A DNA stretch of 11,815 nucleotides from Chloroflexota bacterium (GTDB lineage: Bacteria; Chloroflexota; UBA6077). A program made the position numbers and the translations under genes. This document shows positions 1 to 7,560 of this stretch, in pieces. The notes beneath the pieces were generated by a model, which was not told where the DNA came from, searched no databases, and saw only the letters and a program-made list of their open reading frames with translations. The DNA is taken from the NCBI GenBank assembly GCA_021788565.1, contig JAJYKO010000082.1, positions 1 through 11,815 on the forward strand, in the 5' to 3' direction. The stretch's first letter is position 1; the number at the start of each line of letters is the position of its first letter.

Positions 1-1074
1 GCAGGAGCGGCAATGGGTATAACGGTTCTGGGAAGCGTGGCCACGGCCTGTGGCTCGTCGTCAGCTCAGCAGGCGGCGAAACCGACTGCCGCCCCGGCGG
101 CACCGGCCGCGGCAGGGGCCGCACCAACCGCGGCTGCGGCTGCGGCACCAGCCGCGCAGGCGGGCAAGGCCAAGGTGATCAGGGTGGCCAGCGTGGTGGC
201 CCCGGGTGGGGCCGTCGAGAAGGCGGTGGACGATTTCGCCAAATACATCTCGGATAAAACCAACGGCGAGTTCACAGCCCAGAAGTACCTCGGCGGACAG
301 CTCGGGGGCGAGACTCAGGTGATCGACTTGCAGTCGATGGGATCTCCAGAAGTCGTCGTTTTCGGCAACCTGCCAACGAGCAATATCACACCTGAATGGG
401 GTTCGGTCCTCGACGTCCCGTTCCTGATCAAGAGCATCGAGCAATTCCGGAAGATCGTGGATGGCCCTCTGGGACAGCCGATGAAGGATGCGGTGCTCCA
501 GCGCAAGGCTATCCGGATCGTGGCATATGCCAACCGGGGACCCCGCTATCTGACCAGCAACAAGCCCATCAGCACACCCGCGGACCTGAAGGGCCTCAAG
601 ATGCGGCTTCCCGAGGTCGATACCTACGTGGCCGCCTGGAAGATGCTCGGGGCCATGCCAACAGCCATGGCCCTGCCTGAGTTGTACCTGGCTTTGAAGC
701 AGGGCACAGTCGAGGCTCAGGAGAACCCGTACGAACTGATCTGGACCTCCAAGTTCTATGAAGTCCAGAAGTACCTGAACCAGACCGCCCACATCTACGC
801 GGCATACGAGATCACCGCGAGCGACAAGTGGCTAAAGACCTTGCCTCAAGACGTGCAGAAGATCATCACTGATGGCCTCGTCTACATGGGCGCACAAGAG
901 GACAAGTACATGGCCGCCGATGAGGCGGGTTACGTGGACAAACTCAAAGGGAAGGGCATGACCTTCAACCCGGTCAACCTCGACCAGTTCAGGGCAGCTC
1001 TCACGGATCTCCCGAAGCAGTTCCAGAGCAAGTGGAAGCCCGGCTTCTACGAGGCCGTTCAGAGCGCGGCATAG
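1..1074 (+). CDS. dctP: TRAP transporter substrate-binding lipoprotein, DctP family (5' end cut by window)
   Basis: Extracytoplasmic solute receptor of a tripartite ATP-independent periplasmic (TRAP) transporter; it binds a small carboxylate and delivers it to the membrane permease encoded next. The frame is open to base 1. The first visible ATG (base 13) would give MGITVLGSVATAC, a hydrophobic core without the basic n-region, so the real start almost certainly lies upstream. Numbering from that ATG, the lipobox is VATA-C13, followed by GSSS and an Ala/Pro-rich linker (about 22-50) that tethers the domain to the membrane. The mature domain (about 54-350) shows the DctP pattern: RGPRYLTSNKPI (175-186), STPADLKGLKMRLP (187-200) with the carboxylate-contacting Arg at R198, and LPELYLALKQGTVEAQENP (221-239). 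Substrate is not readable from sequence; the lut operon downstream suggests lactate or another hydroxy or keto acid (inference). Confidence 0.93.
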   Translation, partial: AGAAMGITVLGSVATACGSSSAQQAAKPTAAPAAPAAAGAAPTAAAAAAPAAQAGKAKVIRVASVVAPGGAVEKAVDDFAKYISDKTNGEFTAQKYLGGQLGGETQVIDLQSMGSPEVVVFGNLPTSNITPEWGSVLDVPFLIKSIEQFRKIVDGPLGQPMKDAVLQRKAIRIVAYANRGPRYLTSNKPISTPADLKGLKMRLPEVDTYVAAWKMLGAMPTAMALPELYLALKQGTVEAQENPYELIWTSKFYEVQKYLNQTAHIYAAYEITASDKWLKTLPQDVQKIITDGLVYMGAQEDKYMAADEAGYVDKLKGKGMTFNPVNLDQFRAALTDLPKQFQSKWKPGFYEAVQSAA

Positions 1075-1096
1075 GCAAGACTATTGGCAGCGTTCA

Positions 1097-1124
1097 GGGC
1101 CGAACGCCGGTTGGCGTTCGGCCC
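1097..1124 (+). terminator. Perfect 12-bp hairpin after dctP, without U-tract
   Basis: GGGCCGAACGCC (1097-1108) and its exact complement GGCGTTCGGCCC (1113-1124) enclose a GGTT loop, starting 22 bases after the dctP stop. No run of T follows (next bases are CCAAGAAGG), so it is not a textbook intrinsic terminator. It may act as a partial terminator or as a 3' RNA stabiliser that lets the binding protein be made in excess over the permease, a common need in TRAP systems. The structure is seen; the role is inferred. Confidence 0.6.
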
Positions 1125-1174
1125 CCAAGAAGGCCTTCGCGAAACGAGATGATCAACCTGAGGCGATTCCCCTG

Positions 1175-1233
1175 GACATGTCAGTGCCTTGACACAGTGA
1201 AGGTAGTGGACGCTGTCAGAATCAGCTTGTCAA
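1175..1233. promoter_or_regulatory. Cluster of TGTCA/TGACA half-sites, candidate operator for the permease gene
   Basis: Within about 55 bases lie TGTCA at 1179-1183, TGACA at 1190-1194, TGTCA at 1214-1218 and TGTCA at 1228-1232. The first pair forms an inverted repeat TGTCA-N6-TGACA, and an 8-bp palindrome GACATGTC covers 1175-1182. A TTGACA (1189-1194) overlaps the second half-site and could be a -35 box, but no good -10 sits 16-18 bases downstream. The cluster ends about 45 bases before the permease start. Candidate operator only; no binding protein is identified in the window. Confidence 0.35.
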
Positions 1234-1276
1234 AGGACTAACAAAGGGCGAGGGCTGAAAAGAGGGGGCCGGTGTG

Positions 1277-3223
1277 ATGACAAGCCAGGGATCGGAAGAA
1301 GTCGTGACGAGAGGGAATGAGCCGCCATCGCAATCCTTGGCTGCCGATTCCAGGTCCCGTGGGGGTGAAACCTGGGGTCTGGTCATGGCTCGAGCGGGCG
1401 CGGTCGGGAATTGGCTGGAGCGGGGCATCGACGTCGCCGTCGTAGTTGTCCTTCTGGCGGAACTGGGTATGGTATTCACAAACGTCGTGATGAGAACCCT
1501 GTTTGGCATCAGCTACGATTGGGAGCAAGAGATATCTCCGGTCGCCCTGGCGTTTCTCACCTTCGTAGGGGGAGCGCTGTCCTACCGCCGGGGCGGGCAC
1601 ATGCGCGTTCATGCGGGGATACAGGCATTGCCGAAGCAAGCGCGCCCATACGTGGAGGCCGCTGCTGACGCGGTTGTCCTGGTGATCGCGCTTGGACTTG
1701 CTCAACAGTCACTAGACCTGATGGCTGTGTCGGGTGCTGAGCTGATGCCTATGTCCGGTTGGCCTCTGGCGTGGTTGACAGCCCCCGAGGCTGCCGGTGC
1801 GGCTCTGATGGCGCTGTTCGCTTTCGGGCGGCTGTTCTCCTACTCGCCTCGGGTAGCGCTGCCATCAGTCGCGGTGGTGGCGGTGGTGGTCGGGCTGGTC
1901 TTCGCTCTGACCACAGATGCCATTCCGACGGACCAGGCCCTGCTAATCACGCTGGCGGTGTTTGCGCTTCTCATGGCGATGTCAGCCCCTATCGGGTTCG
2001 TGTTCGCCGCCATCGCCTTTCTATACCTGCAGCAGACGAAAATGGCGATGCTCGCGGTGGTGGCGAATACCATGCAGTATGGCGCCTCCGGTTTCATCAT
2101 ACTGGCAATCCCGTTCTTTATCCTGGCCGGCCTGGTCATGACTGAGGGCGGTCTTGCCCTACCGATGTCAGATGCCGTCGCCTGTGTCGTCGGCCGGCTT
2201 CGCGGCGGTCTGTTGCAGGTGATCGTCGTGGGGATGTACATATTCTCGGGCATATCCGGATCGAAAGTAGCGGACATGGTTGCGGTGGGGTCCAGCCTGA
2301 GCGCCATGCTGAAGCGAGAGGGGTATCCAAAGGGGGAGACCGCGGCCGTTCTGGCCTCTGGCGCAGCTATGGGAGAAACCATCCCCCCAAGCGTCCCGAT
2401 GCTTGTTCTCAGCTCTGTGTCTACTGTGTCGGTCGCGTCGCTATTCATAGCCGGCATCCTTCCCGCCGCACTCATCGCGCTCATTCTCATGATCGCGATC
2501 TACTTTAGGGCGGGTAAGCTGGGGATACCCGGCGCTCCTGCTATTTCCTGGAAGGAGGTCGCGAGGAGGTGGATGATAGCCATCCCGGCCTTCGCCATGC
2601 CGGTAATGCTGGTGGCAGGCATCGTCTCGGGGATCTCCACCCCCACTGAGGTCTCAACTTTCGCCGTCGTCTACGGCGTCCTCATGGCGATCCTGGTCTA
2701 CCGCAACGTCAGCCTAAAGGGATTGCTCCGAGTGACGAGCGATTCGGCGAGCATGGCAGGAGCCATCCTCTTCATCACCGCCGCCGCTTCGGCATTCTCG
2801 TGGTCGCTCACCGCGGCTCAAGTGCCGCACAGGCTGATGGAGCTGCTCAGCTTTTTCAATGGCCAGTCGTCGCTCTTCATGCTGGCCAGCTGTTTCTTCC
2901 TCATCTTCATGGGTGCCCTTCTGGAGGGGATACCGGCTATCCTGGTCCTCTCAACGATCCTGCTTCCCTTAGCGCCCCAATTCGGGATCAGCACCCTGCA
3001 GTTCGCCATAGTGATGATCATCGGTATGGGCATCGGCACATTCTCGCCCCCTATCGGCATCGGTCTCTACTTCGCCTGTACCGCGGCGGAGGCTACCGTT
3101 GAGGAGACGGTACGGCCGATGCTCTACTACATACCAATACTAGTGATCGGGCTGTTGTTGATTGCCTTCATTCCAGAAGTGAGCCTCGTGCTTCCACGGT
3201 TGCTCGGAATTAACACCCAGTAG
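1277..3223 (+). CDS. dctQM: Fused TRAP transporter permease, small (DctQ) plus large (DctM) subunit
   Basis: Membrane permease of the TRAP transporter; imports the DctP-bound solute using an ion gradient. The DctQ part (about residues 45-190, four predicted helices) has the family feature of a conserved Trp/Glu-containing segment (ISYDWEQEISPVALAFL) followed by SYRRGGHMRV. The DctM part (about 220-640) carries PIGFVFAAIAF, the first signature FSGISGSKVADMVAVGS (about 324-340), GAAMGETIPPSVPM (about 363-376) and, in the second inverted half, STPTEVSTFAVVYG and GTFSPPIGIGLYFAC (about 588-602). At 648 residues it matches naturally fused DctQM proteins; separate subunits are about 170 and 430. 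ATG 1277 is preferred over GTG 1274 because AGGGGG (1263-1268) is then 8 bases away; the first roughly 40 residues are polar and poorly conserved in type, so ATG 1385 is an alternative. It follows dctP after 200 bases containing a hairpin. Confidence 0.93.
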   Translation: MTSQGSEEVVTRGNEPPSQSLAADSRSRGGETWGLVMARAGAVGNWLERGIDVAVVVVLLAELGMVFTNVVMRTLFGISYDWEQEISPVALAFLTFVGGALSYRRGGHMRVHAGIQALPKQARPYVEAAADAVVLVIALGLAQQSLDLMAVSGAELMPMSGWPLAWLTAPEAAGAALMALFAFGRLFSYSPRVALPSVAVVAVVVGLVFALTTDAIPTDQALLITLAVFALLMAMSAPIGFVFAAIAFLYLQQTKMAMLAVVANTMQYGASGFIILAIPFFILAGLVMTEGGLALPMSDAVACVVGRLRGGLLQVIVVGMYIFSGISGSKVADMVAVGSSLSAMLKREGYPKGETAAVLASGAAMGETIPPSVPMLVLSSVSTVSVASLFIAGILPAALIALILMIAIYFRAGKLGIPGAPAISWKEVARRWMIAIPAFAMPVMLVAGIVSGISTPTEVSTFAVVYGVLMAILVYRNVSLKGLLRVTSDSASMAGAILFITAAASAFSWSLTAAQVPHRLMELLSFFNGQSSLFMLASCFFLIFMGALLEGIPAILVLSTILLPLAPQFGISTLQFAIVMIIGMGIGTFSPPIGIGLYFACTAAEATVEETVRPMLYYIPILVIGLLLIAFIPEVSLVLPRLLGINTQ

Positions 3224-3255
3224 TCCGATTCGATCATCAGATCTCCCGGGCACGA

Positions 3256-3264
3256 TGATATAAT
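3256..3264 (+). promoter_or_regulatory. Extended -10 promoter upstream of the kinase-like/BON gene
   Basis: TGATATAAT is a perfect extended -10 (TG-N-TATAAT) in otherwise GC-rich sequence, 33 bases after the permease stop. No TTGACA-like box is seen at the usual distance, which extended -10 promoters can tolerate. A transcript would start near 3271 and carry a leader of about 110 bases before the ATG at 3382. Confidence 0.55.
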
Positions 3265-3324
3265 GTGGCCGCGAAGAAGATCAAAGTGGGTGTTCGCGTC
3301 ATTGACGGTGGGGTGAACATTTTG

Positions 3325-3360
3325 GGCCAGCCAGGTCACCAATAGGCACCTGCGCTGGCC
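3325..3360 (+). promoter_or_regulatory. Leader hairpin just upstream of the kinase-like/BON gene's ribosome site
   Basis: GGCCAGCCAGGT (3325-3336) pairs with ACCTG (3348-3352) and, after one bulged C (3353), GCTGGCC (3354-3360): a 12-bp stem with one bulge and an 11-base loop. It ends 10 bases before the GGAGG ribosome-binding site (3371-3375). No run of T follows, so a terminator role is weak; an effect on translation initiation or mRNA stability is possible. The structure is seen, the role is inferred. Confidence 0.45.
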
Positions 3361-3381
3361 TATCTACTTTGGAGGCGTGAA

Positions 3382-4191
3382 ATGGCCATCATCTCCATTT
3401 CCCGCGGGACACTCAGCGGAGGCCACGCTATCGCCGAGCTCGTGGCGAGGCAACTGAGGTATCCATGCGTCAGCCGTGAGGCTATCACCAACTCCGCGGA
3501 TTGGTATGGGATCCCGATGGATGCCCCGGCGGCTGCCAGGGAGTCGCCCTCCTATTGGGAGCGGCTGGCGGTTGAGCGGACAGCCTACCTCGATTCCTTT
3601 CGGATCGCCCTTTTCAATAGGGCAAGACGGGGCAACCTCGTTTATCATGGACACGTTGGACACCTCCTGCTGTCCGAAATTCCGATACTTCGCGTCCGAG
3701 TCGTCGCGGATATGGAGCATCGTGTCCAGGTGGTGATGCACGAGCAAGGCTTGGCGCGAGAGGAGGCTACTGCCTATATCGAGAGGGTGGACCGGGAGCG
3801 CAGGGAGTGGGTCAACTTCCTCTATGGCGTGGAGTGGGACGATCCTGCCCTGTACGACGTGGTATTGAATCTCAGCCACCTGAGCCTGGATGGTGCCTGC
3901 TCCACGGTGGTCCACCTGGCGCGGCTCGGTGAGTTCAAGCCAACGGCCAAATCCTTGAAAGCGATGGAGGACCTCATCCTTCGCGACCAGATTTCGGCTG
4001 TTTTAGCCAGGGACAAAAGCACAGCGGGCACGCACCTGGAGGTCAGAGCCGACGGTGGAGTCGTGACGATCGTCGGAACCGCGCACCAGGACGTACTCGA
4101 CCATCTTCCCGCACTGATCGCCACGGTTGACGGAGTACGGAACACCAGGTACATGGTGGGTGTTGCTGATGAGGGTACACCCCAACCTTAA
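3382..4191 (+). CDS. Cytidylate-kinase-like P-loop protein with C-terminal BON domain
   Basis: The first ~180 residues resemble the cytidylate-kinase-like family (nucleoside-monophosphate-kinase fold): N-terminal MAIISISRGTLSGGHAIAEL, in which the P-loop SRGTLSGGH lacks the usual Walker A Lys, then VYHGHVGHLLL (about 88-97), RVRVVADMEHRVQVVMHEQGL (about 104-124) and an Arg-rich helix EEATAYIERVDRERREWVNF typical of the lid and LID-following helices. The C-terminal part (about 195-262) looks like a BON domain, a small ligand- or membrane-associated module: HLEVRADGGVVTIVGTA, then a helix and VDGVRNTRYMV. No signal peptide or membrane helix is seen, so it is probably cytoplasmic. Start is fixed by GGAGG at 3371-3375, six bases before the ATG. 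It sits between the TRAP and lut genes with its own promoter. Whether it phosphorylates anything is unknown; CMP kinase activity in nucleotide metabolism is unlikely given the degenerate P-loop. Confidence 0.8.
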   Translation: MAIISISRGTLSGGHAIAELVARQLRYPCVSREAITNSADWYGIPMDAPAAARESPSYWERLAVERTAYLDSFRIALFNRARRGNLVYHGHVGHLLLSEIPILRVRVVADMEHRVQVVMHEQGLAREEATAYIERVDRERREWVNFLYGVEWDDPALYDVVLNLSHLSLDGACSTVVHLARLGEFKPTAKSLKAMEDLILRDQISAVLARDKSTAGTHLEVRADGGVVTIVGTAHQDVLDHLPALIATVDGVRNTRYMVGVADEGTPQP

Positions 4192-4207
4192 TCCGAATAG
4201 ACCAGCT

Positions 4208-4236
4208 TTGCGATAACGTGTCTACAGCCGTATAAT
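4208..4236 (+). promoter_or_regulatory. Sigma70-type promoter of the lut operon
   Basis: TTGCGA (4208-4213, four of six to TTGACA), a 17-base spacer, and a perfect TATAAT (4231-4236). Predicted transcription start is near 4243, about 80 bases before the lutA GTG start. A single TGTCA (4242-4246), the half-site clustered upstream of the permease gene, falls at the predicted start point. Confidence 0.6.
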
Positions 4237-4306
4237 TCGCCTGTCACGGACTGGCCAATGCATCGCCTTCGATCTTCCTTCCGTGGGCGATCAGCGTCGA
4301 TACGTC

Positions 4307-4314
4307 GAAAGGAG
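4307..4314 (+). promoter_or_regulatory. Ribosome-binding site that sets the lutA start
   Basis: GAAAGGAG lies nine bases before GTG 4324, where LutA homology begins ([10 protein letters not shown]). The in-frame ATG at 4258 has no comparable site and would add 22 mostly basic residues not typical of the family. Confidence 0.6.
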
Positions 4315-4323
4315 CACGGGCGA

Positions 4324-5055
4324 GTGAAGAGGGTCCAACTGTTCGTCACATGCATGATCGACACACTGGCCCCGGAGATAGGGGAGTGCGTGGTGGAGGT
4401 GCTGGAGAAGGCAGGTGTGCAGATCGAGGTCCCAGAAGGCCAGACCTGTTGCGGCCAGCCCGCCTTCAACGGCGGCTTCTGGGATGAGGCGCGGACGATG
4501 GCCAGACGCACCATTCAGGCGTTTGGTGACAGCGACACCCCGGTTGTAATCCCTTCGGGTTCTTGCGGCTACATGATCGTCCACCACTACCCGGAGCTTT
4601 TCGAAGGCGACCCCGTCTGGTACCCCCGGGCCGTCAAGCTCAGTCAGCGCGTCCACGAGTTCACCCAGTTTTTGGTGGACGAGCTCGGTGTGACCGACGT
4701 GGGAGCTACCTACGATGGCAAGCTCACCTATCACGCCTCCTGCCATCTCCTTCGCGGCATGCAGGTTCATCGGCAGCCCGTGGCTCTTTTGTCCGAGGTC
4801 AAGGGTGCCGAAATCGTGCATTTGGAGGAAGAGCAGGAGTGCTGCGGCTTCGGTGGACTCTTCTCTATCAAGTTCGGTGACATCTCCTCAGAAATGCTGA
4901 ACCGCAAGCTGGATAACATCGTCGCCACCGGTGCCGATCACGTGGTGGGCTGCGACCTGAGCTGCCTCCTGAACATCAACGGCGGTCTGCATCGGAGAAA
5001 GCTCAAGGTGACCGGTGTGCACATCGCGCAGCTGCTCGCTGGAAAGGTGAGGTGA
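4324..5055 (+). CDS. lutA: LutA/YkgE-family (Fe-S)-binding lactate utilization protein
   Basis: First subunit of the LutABC complex, which oxidises L-lactate to pyruvate through iron-sulfur centres in the cytoplasm. Contains two cysteine-rich CCG domains: in the first, C10 (FVTCMIDTL), C42-C43 (TCCGQPAFN) and C81 (PSGSCGYM); in the second, C140 ([10 protein letters not shown]), C173-C174 ([10 protein letters not shown]) and C210/C214 ([14 protein letters not shown]). These match LutA and E. coli YkgE; the length of 243 residues is normal for the family. GTG 4324 is chosen as start because of the ribosome site at 4307-4314. It is the first gene of a three-gene operon, ending four bases before lutB. 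The same domain type occurs in GlpC, GlcF and HdrB, but the LUD-domain neighbours fix it as LutA. Confidence 0.95.
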   Translation: MKRVQLFVTCMIDTLAPEIGECVVEVLEKAGVQIEVPEGQTCCGQPAFNGGFWDEARTMARRTIQAFGDSDTPVVIPSGSCGYMIVHHYPELFEGDPVWYPRAVKLSQRVHEFTQFLVDELGVTDVGATYDGKLTYHASCHLLRGMQVHRQPVALLSEVKGAEIVHLEEEQECCGFGGLFSIKFGDISSEMLNRKLDNIVATGADHVVGCDLSCLLNINGGLHRRKLKVTGVHIAQLLAGKVR

Positions 5056-5059
5056 GGCG

Positions 5060-6490
5060 ATGCATGCGACGGCTATACCATTCAAGGCCCGAGTGGCAAA
5101 GAGCGTACACGACGAAGCCCTCCACAGGGCCCTTCGTAGGGCCACCGATCGATTCGAGACGAACCGAGTAAGTATGCTGGCTACCCTCCCGGACGCCGCG
5201 GAGGCGCGGGATCGGGCTCGAGCCATACGCCGCCACACCATCGCCAACTTGGATCGCTATCTGGAGCAGTTCGTGGCCAATGTGGAGAAGTCAGGCGGTA
5301 CGGTCCACTGGGCGGCCAGCGGAGACGACGCGAATGCCATAATCGTGAAGCTGGCCCGGGAGCGCGGCGTCCAGCTCGTCGTAAAGGGCAAGTCCATGAT
5401 CAGCGAGGAAACAGGCCTGAACGACGCCCTGGCGGCTGCTGGCATCGTCCCTCAGGAGACTGACCTGGCGGAGTACGTGGTGCAGCTCGCGGGTACCACA
5501 CCCTCCCACATTGTTGTGCCTATAGTCGACATGACCCGCCAGGAAGTCTCTCACCTCTTCCACGATAAGCTGGGAACTCAGGAGACAGACGACGCAATTC
5601 AGCTCGCACGAATCGCTCGCGAGCGGCTGAGGAAGAAGTACATCGAGGCGGGCATGGGTCTAACGGGCGTCAACTTCGGAGTAGCCGAGACCGGCACCAT
5701 GACCATCGTGACGAACGAGGGGAACGGCCGCCTATCAAGCAGCCTGCCAAGGTACCAGGTGGCCCTCATGGGCATCGAGCGGCTGGTGCCAACCATGGAG
5801 GACCTCGGTCTGATGCTCCAGTTGCTGGCCCGCAGCGCCACCGGCCAGAAACTCAGCGTGTACACCTCCATGATGACCGGACCGCGCCGCCATGGCGATG
5901 CCGACGGACCCGAGGAGCTACACGTGGTGCTGCTGGACAACGGCCGCACCCGTATCCTTGCGTCTGAGTATGCTGAGATGCTCACCTGCATCCGGTGCGG
6001 CGCCTGCCTGAACGCCTGCCCGGTCTATAAGACCATCGGAGGACACGCGTATGGTGCCGTCTACCCTGGGCCGATGGGCAGCGTGCTAAGCCCACTCTTT
6101 AGCGGCCTGGATGCCTACGCCGACCTGCCCCATGCCTCATCCCTCTGCGGAGCCTGCCGTGAGGTGTGCCCGGTCCGCATCGACCTCCCCGGGCTGCTCC
6201 TTAAGCTGCGACGCGACACCGTCGAGACGGGCCACCGTCCCTGGTGGCTGCAGCTCGGCCTCTCCGGCTACGCCACGGTGGCCGGTAACCCCGGTCTGTT
6301 CGGGCTGGGAACGAGGATGGCGGGCTTCGGTTCGGGGATGATAGTCGGGGACGGCTGGATCCGTGGAATGCCCGGACCACTAAGCGCCTGGACCGACAGC
6401 CGGGATTTCCCGAAGGTTGCACCCAGGAGCTTCCAGACGATGTGGAAAGAGCGAAAGACTCGGCACGGCGAGAAAGGGGGTGCGCAATGA
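5060..6490 (+). CDS. lutB: LutB-family lactate utilization iron-sulfur protein (LUD domain plus 4Fe-4S)
   Basis: Central iron-sulfur subunit of the LutABC L-lactate oxidising complex. An N-terminal LUD domain (about 60-300) has [13 protein letters not shown] (109-121), [20 protein letters not shown] (203-222) and the tail [12 protein letters not shown] ferredoxin-like region follows with C310, C313, C316 and C320 ([13 protein letters not shown]), then the family segment [20 protein letters not shown], then C363, C366 and C370 ([12 protein letters not shown]). The roughly 100-residue C-terminal tail is usual for LutB; 476 residues is the normal size. ATG 5060 has the purine-rich GAGGTGAGG overlapping the lutA end, indicating translational coupling. 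The last codon overlaps the lutC start (ATGA). Confidence 0.95.
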   Translation: MHATAIPFKARVAKSVHDEALHRALRRATDRFETNRVSMLATLPDAAEARDRARAIRRHTIANLDRYLEQFVANVEKSGGTVHWAASGDDANAIIVKLARERGVQLVVKGKSMISEETGLNDALAAAGIVPQETDLAEYVVQLAGTTPSHIVVPIVDMTRQEVSHLFHDKLGTQETDDAIQLARIARERLRKKYIEAGMGLTGVNFGVAETGTMTIVTNEGNGRLSSSLPRYQVALMGIERLVPTMEDLGLMLQLLARSATGQKLSVYTSMMTGPRRHGDADGPEELHVVLLDNGRTRILASEYAEMLTCIRCGACLNACPVYKTIGGHAYGAVYPGPMGSVLSPLFSGLDAYADLPHASSLCGACREVCPVRIDLPGLLLKLRRDTVETGHRPWWLQLGLSGYATVAGNPGLFGLGTRMAGFGSGMIVGDGWIRGMPGPLSAWTDSRDFPKVAPRSFQTMWKERKTRHGEKGGAQ

Positions 6491-7200
6491 GCAGCGTACT
6501 GGACCAAATCCGCGAGGCGGCGGCGAAGGCCGGGGCGGGTCCCCTGGCCGATGATCGCGGGCGGCCACGGTTCGTGAGGGTGGCAGCTCAGTCGCCATTC
6601 CCGGCGGGAGCCAGCCTCGATGACTATGTGGCGAGGTTTAGGACCGAGCTGGAAGCCCTTTCCGCTAACGTCTATGGTCCCTTCGACACCGAGGGTGTGG
6701 CCACCCAGGTGGTAGAGCTGGTCCACAGGTCCTTCGCATCAGGCACCGGCCACCCATTCGTGCTGGCATGGGACGAGGCGGACATCGGGTGCCCGTCGGT
6801 GCGCGACCGGTTGCAGGAGGCATCTATCGAGCTGGTTCCCGGCGACGTGCCGAACGATGCGGGGCATCAGGCAACCCTGGCGCGGCTGGCTGAGATCGAG
6901 GTGGGTCTCACGGGGGCGATGGGAGGCCTCGCCGACACCGGAAGCATCGTCGTCGCCTCTGGTCCCGGGCGCGCACGGATCGCTTCCCTCCTACCGCCTG
7001 TTCACATCGCTATCCTGCCCCTGTCCAAAATCTATCCCACCATGCAGGAGTGGCTGGCCGCGGGCGGCGCCGAACTGGCGAAGGAAACGTCGAACCTGGT
7101 GGTGATCACCGGTGGCAGCCGCACCTCCGACATCGAGCTTCAGCTCACCCTTGGGATGCACGGGCCCAGGGAACTCCACGTAGTGCTGTACCGGGACTAA
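6487..7200 (+). CDS. lutC: LutC-family LUD-domain lactate utilization protein
   Basis: Third component of the LutABC L-lactate oxidation system. A single LUD domain, 237 residues, with no cysteine cluster, as expected for LutC. Diagnostic stretches are [21 protein letters not shown] (about 136-156, the glycine-rich ETG-type motif here reading ADTG), [18 protein letters not shown] (173-190) and the C-terminal [29 protein letters not shown] 6487 overlaps the lutB stop as ATGA and has AGAAAGGGGG (6471-6480) six bases upstream; an upstream in-frame ATG (6442) lies inside lutB and is less likely. It is the last gene of the operon, facing a convergent gene 26 bases beyond. Confidence 0.94.
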   Translation: MSSVLDQIREAAAKAGAGPLADDRGRPRFVRVAAQSPFPAGASLDDYVARFRTELEALSANVYGPFDTEGVATQVVELVHRSFASGTGHPFVLAWDEADIGCPSVRDRLQEASIELVPGDVPNDAGHQATLARLAEIEVGLTGAMGGLADTGSIVVASGPGRARIASLLPPVHIAILPLSKIYPTMQEWLAAGGAELAKETSNLVVITGGSRTSDIELQLTLGMHGPRELHVVLYRD

Positions 7201-7206
7201 GTCCCG
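7192..7206. repeat. Small inverted repeat around the lutC stop codon
   Basis: CGGGAC (7192-7197) and GTCCCG (7201-7206) can pair with the TAA stop as a three-base loop. No T-run follows on either strand, so it is a poor intrinsic terminator, although it lies at the junction of two convergent genes. Confidence 0.4.
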
Positions 7207-7226
7207 CGGGAGCCGACCAACGACAA

Positions 7227-7502
7227 TCAGCGGTTCTTGGACCAGAATTCTTCGGCGTCTTTCTCGAGTTGAGCAAGTCGAGTGTAGTAGTCGGGGTATT
7301 CCTTAAGGTGGGCTAGGGCTATCTTTCCCGTGAGAAGCTCATCGTTGTTGGTAACGTTTGTCTCAGGGTCGTGCATCCCATGCTCCAATTCGACCGCCAG
7401 TCCCGCCCGGAACTCCTCGCTGCTTATTTCTTCCCAATTGACGTGGAGGGCACCCCCTATCCGCCTCGCATCCTCATCCGTGAACTCGCGCTTGGGTGAC
7501 AT
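7227..7502 (-). CDS. Small DUF5661-like protein of unknown function
   Basis: A 91-residue acidic soluble protein. The pattern FTDEDARRIGGALHVNWEEI, then EEFRAGLAVELEHGMHDPETNV and TGKIALAHLKEYPDYYTRL, is what I recall of the DUF5661 family: a conserved ELEHG, an Asn-Val-Thr stretch, and a final ALAHL-E-PDYY-RL helix. The His and acidic residues of ELEHG and HLKE could bind a metal, but this is a guess. No signal peptide or membrane segment. The start is supported by GAGAGGAG (minus strand, 7511-7520) upstream of the ATG. It is convergent with lutC and transcribed alone; the next minus-strand gene begins further right with its own stop at 7718. Confidence 0.75.
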   Translation of the reverse strand: MSPKREFTDEDARRIGGALHVNWEEISSEEFRAGLAVELEHGMHDPETNVTNNDELLTGKIALAHLKEYPDYYTRLAQLEKDAEEFWSKNR

Positions 7503-7560
7503 CGTGTTGGCTCCTCTCTGATCGTCCGGAACCAGGTCGTGGTGTTCCGGCGATGTGCTG

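Noticed and set aside
61..792. 243-codon minus-strand open frame inside dctP
   Set aside because: Antisense shadow of a well-supported TRAP receptor gene, with an Arg/Gly-rich, low-complexity end mirroring the Ala/Pro linker.
1189..1222. TTGACA plus CAGAAT as a promoter for dctQM
   Set aside because: The spacer is 22 bases, too long for a sigma70 promoter, and no better -10 is present.
1840..2490. 216-codon minus-strand open frame within dctQM
   Set aside because: Shadow of the DctM coding region; Met/Ala/Thr-rich translation typical of the complement of hydrophobic codons.
4258..4323. Earlier start of lutA at ATG 4258
   Set aside because: Adds 22 basic residues absent from LutA/YkgE proteins, lies about 15 bases from the predicted transcription start, and lacks a ribosome site; GTG 4324 has a good one.
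7192..7206. Bidirectional terminator between lutC and the DUF5661-like gene
   Set aside because: The stem is only 6 bp with a three-base loop and has no T-run on either strand; kept only as a small inverted repeat.
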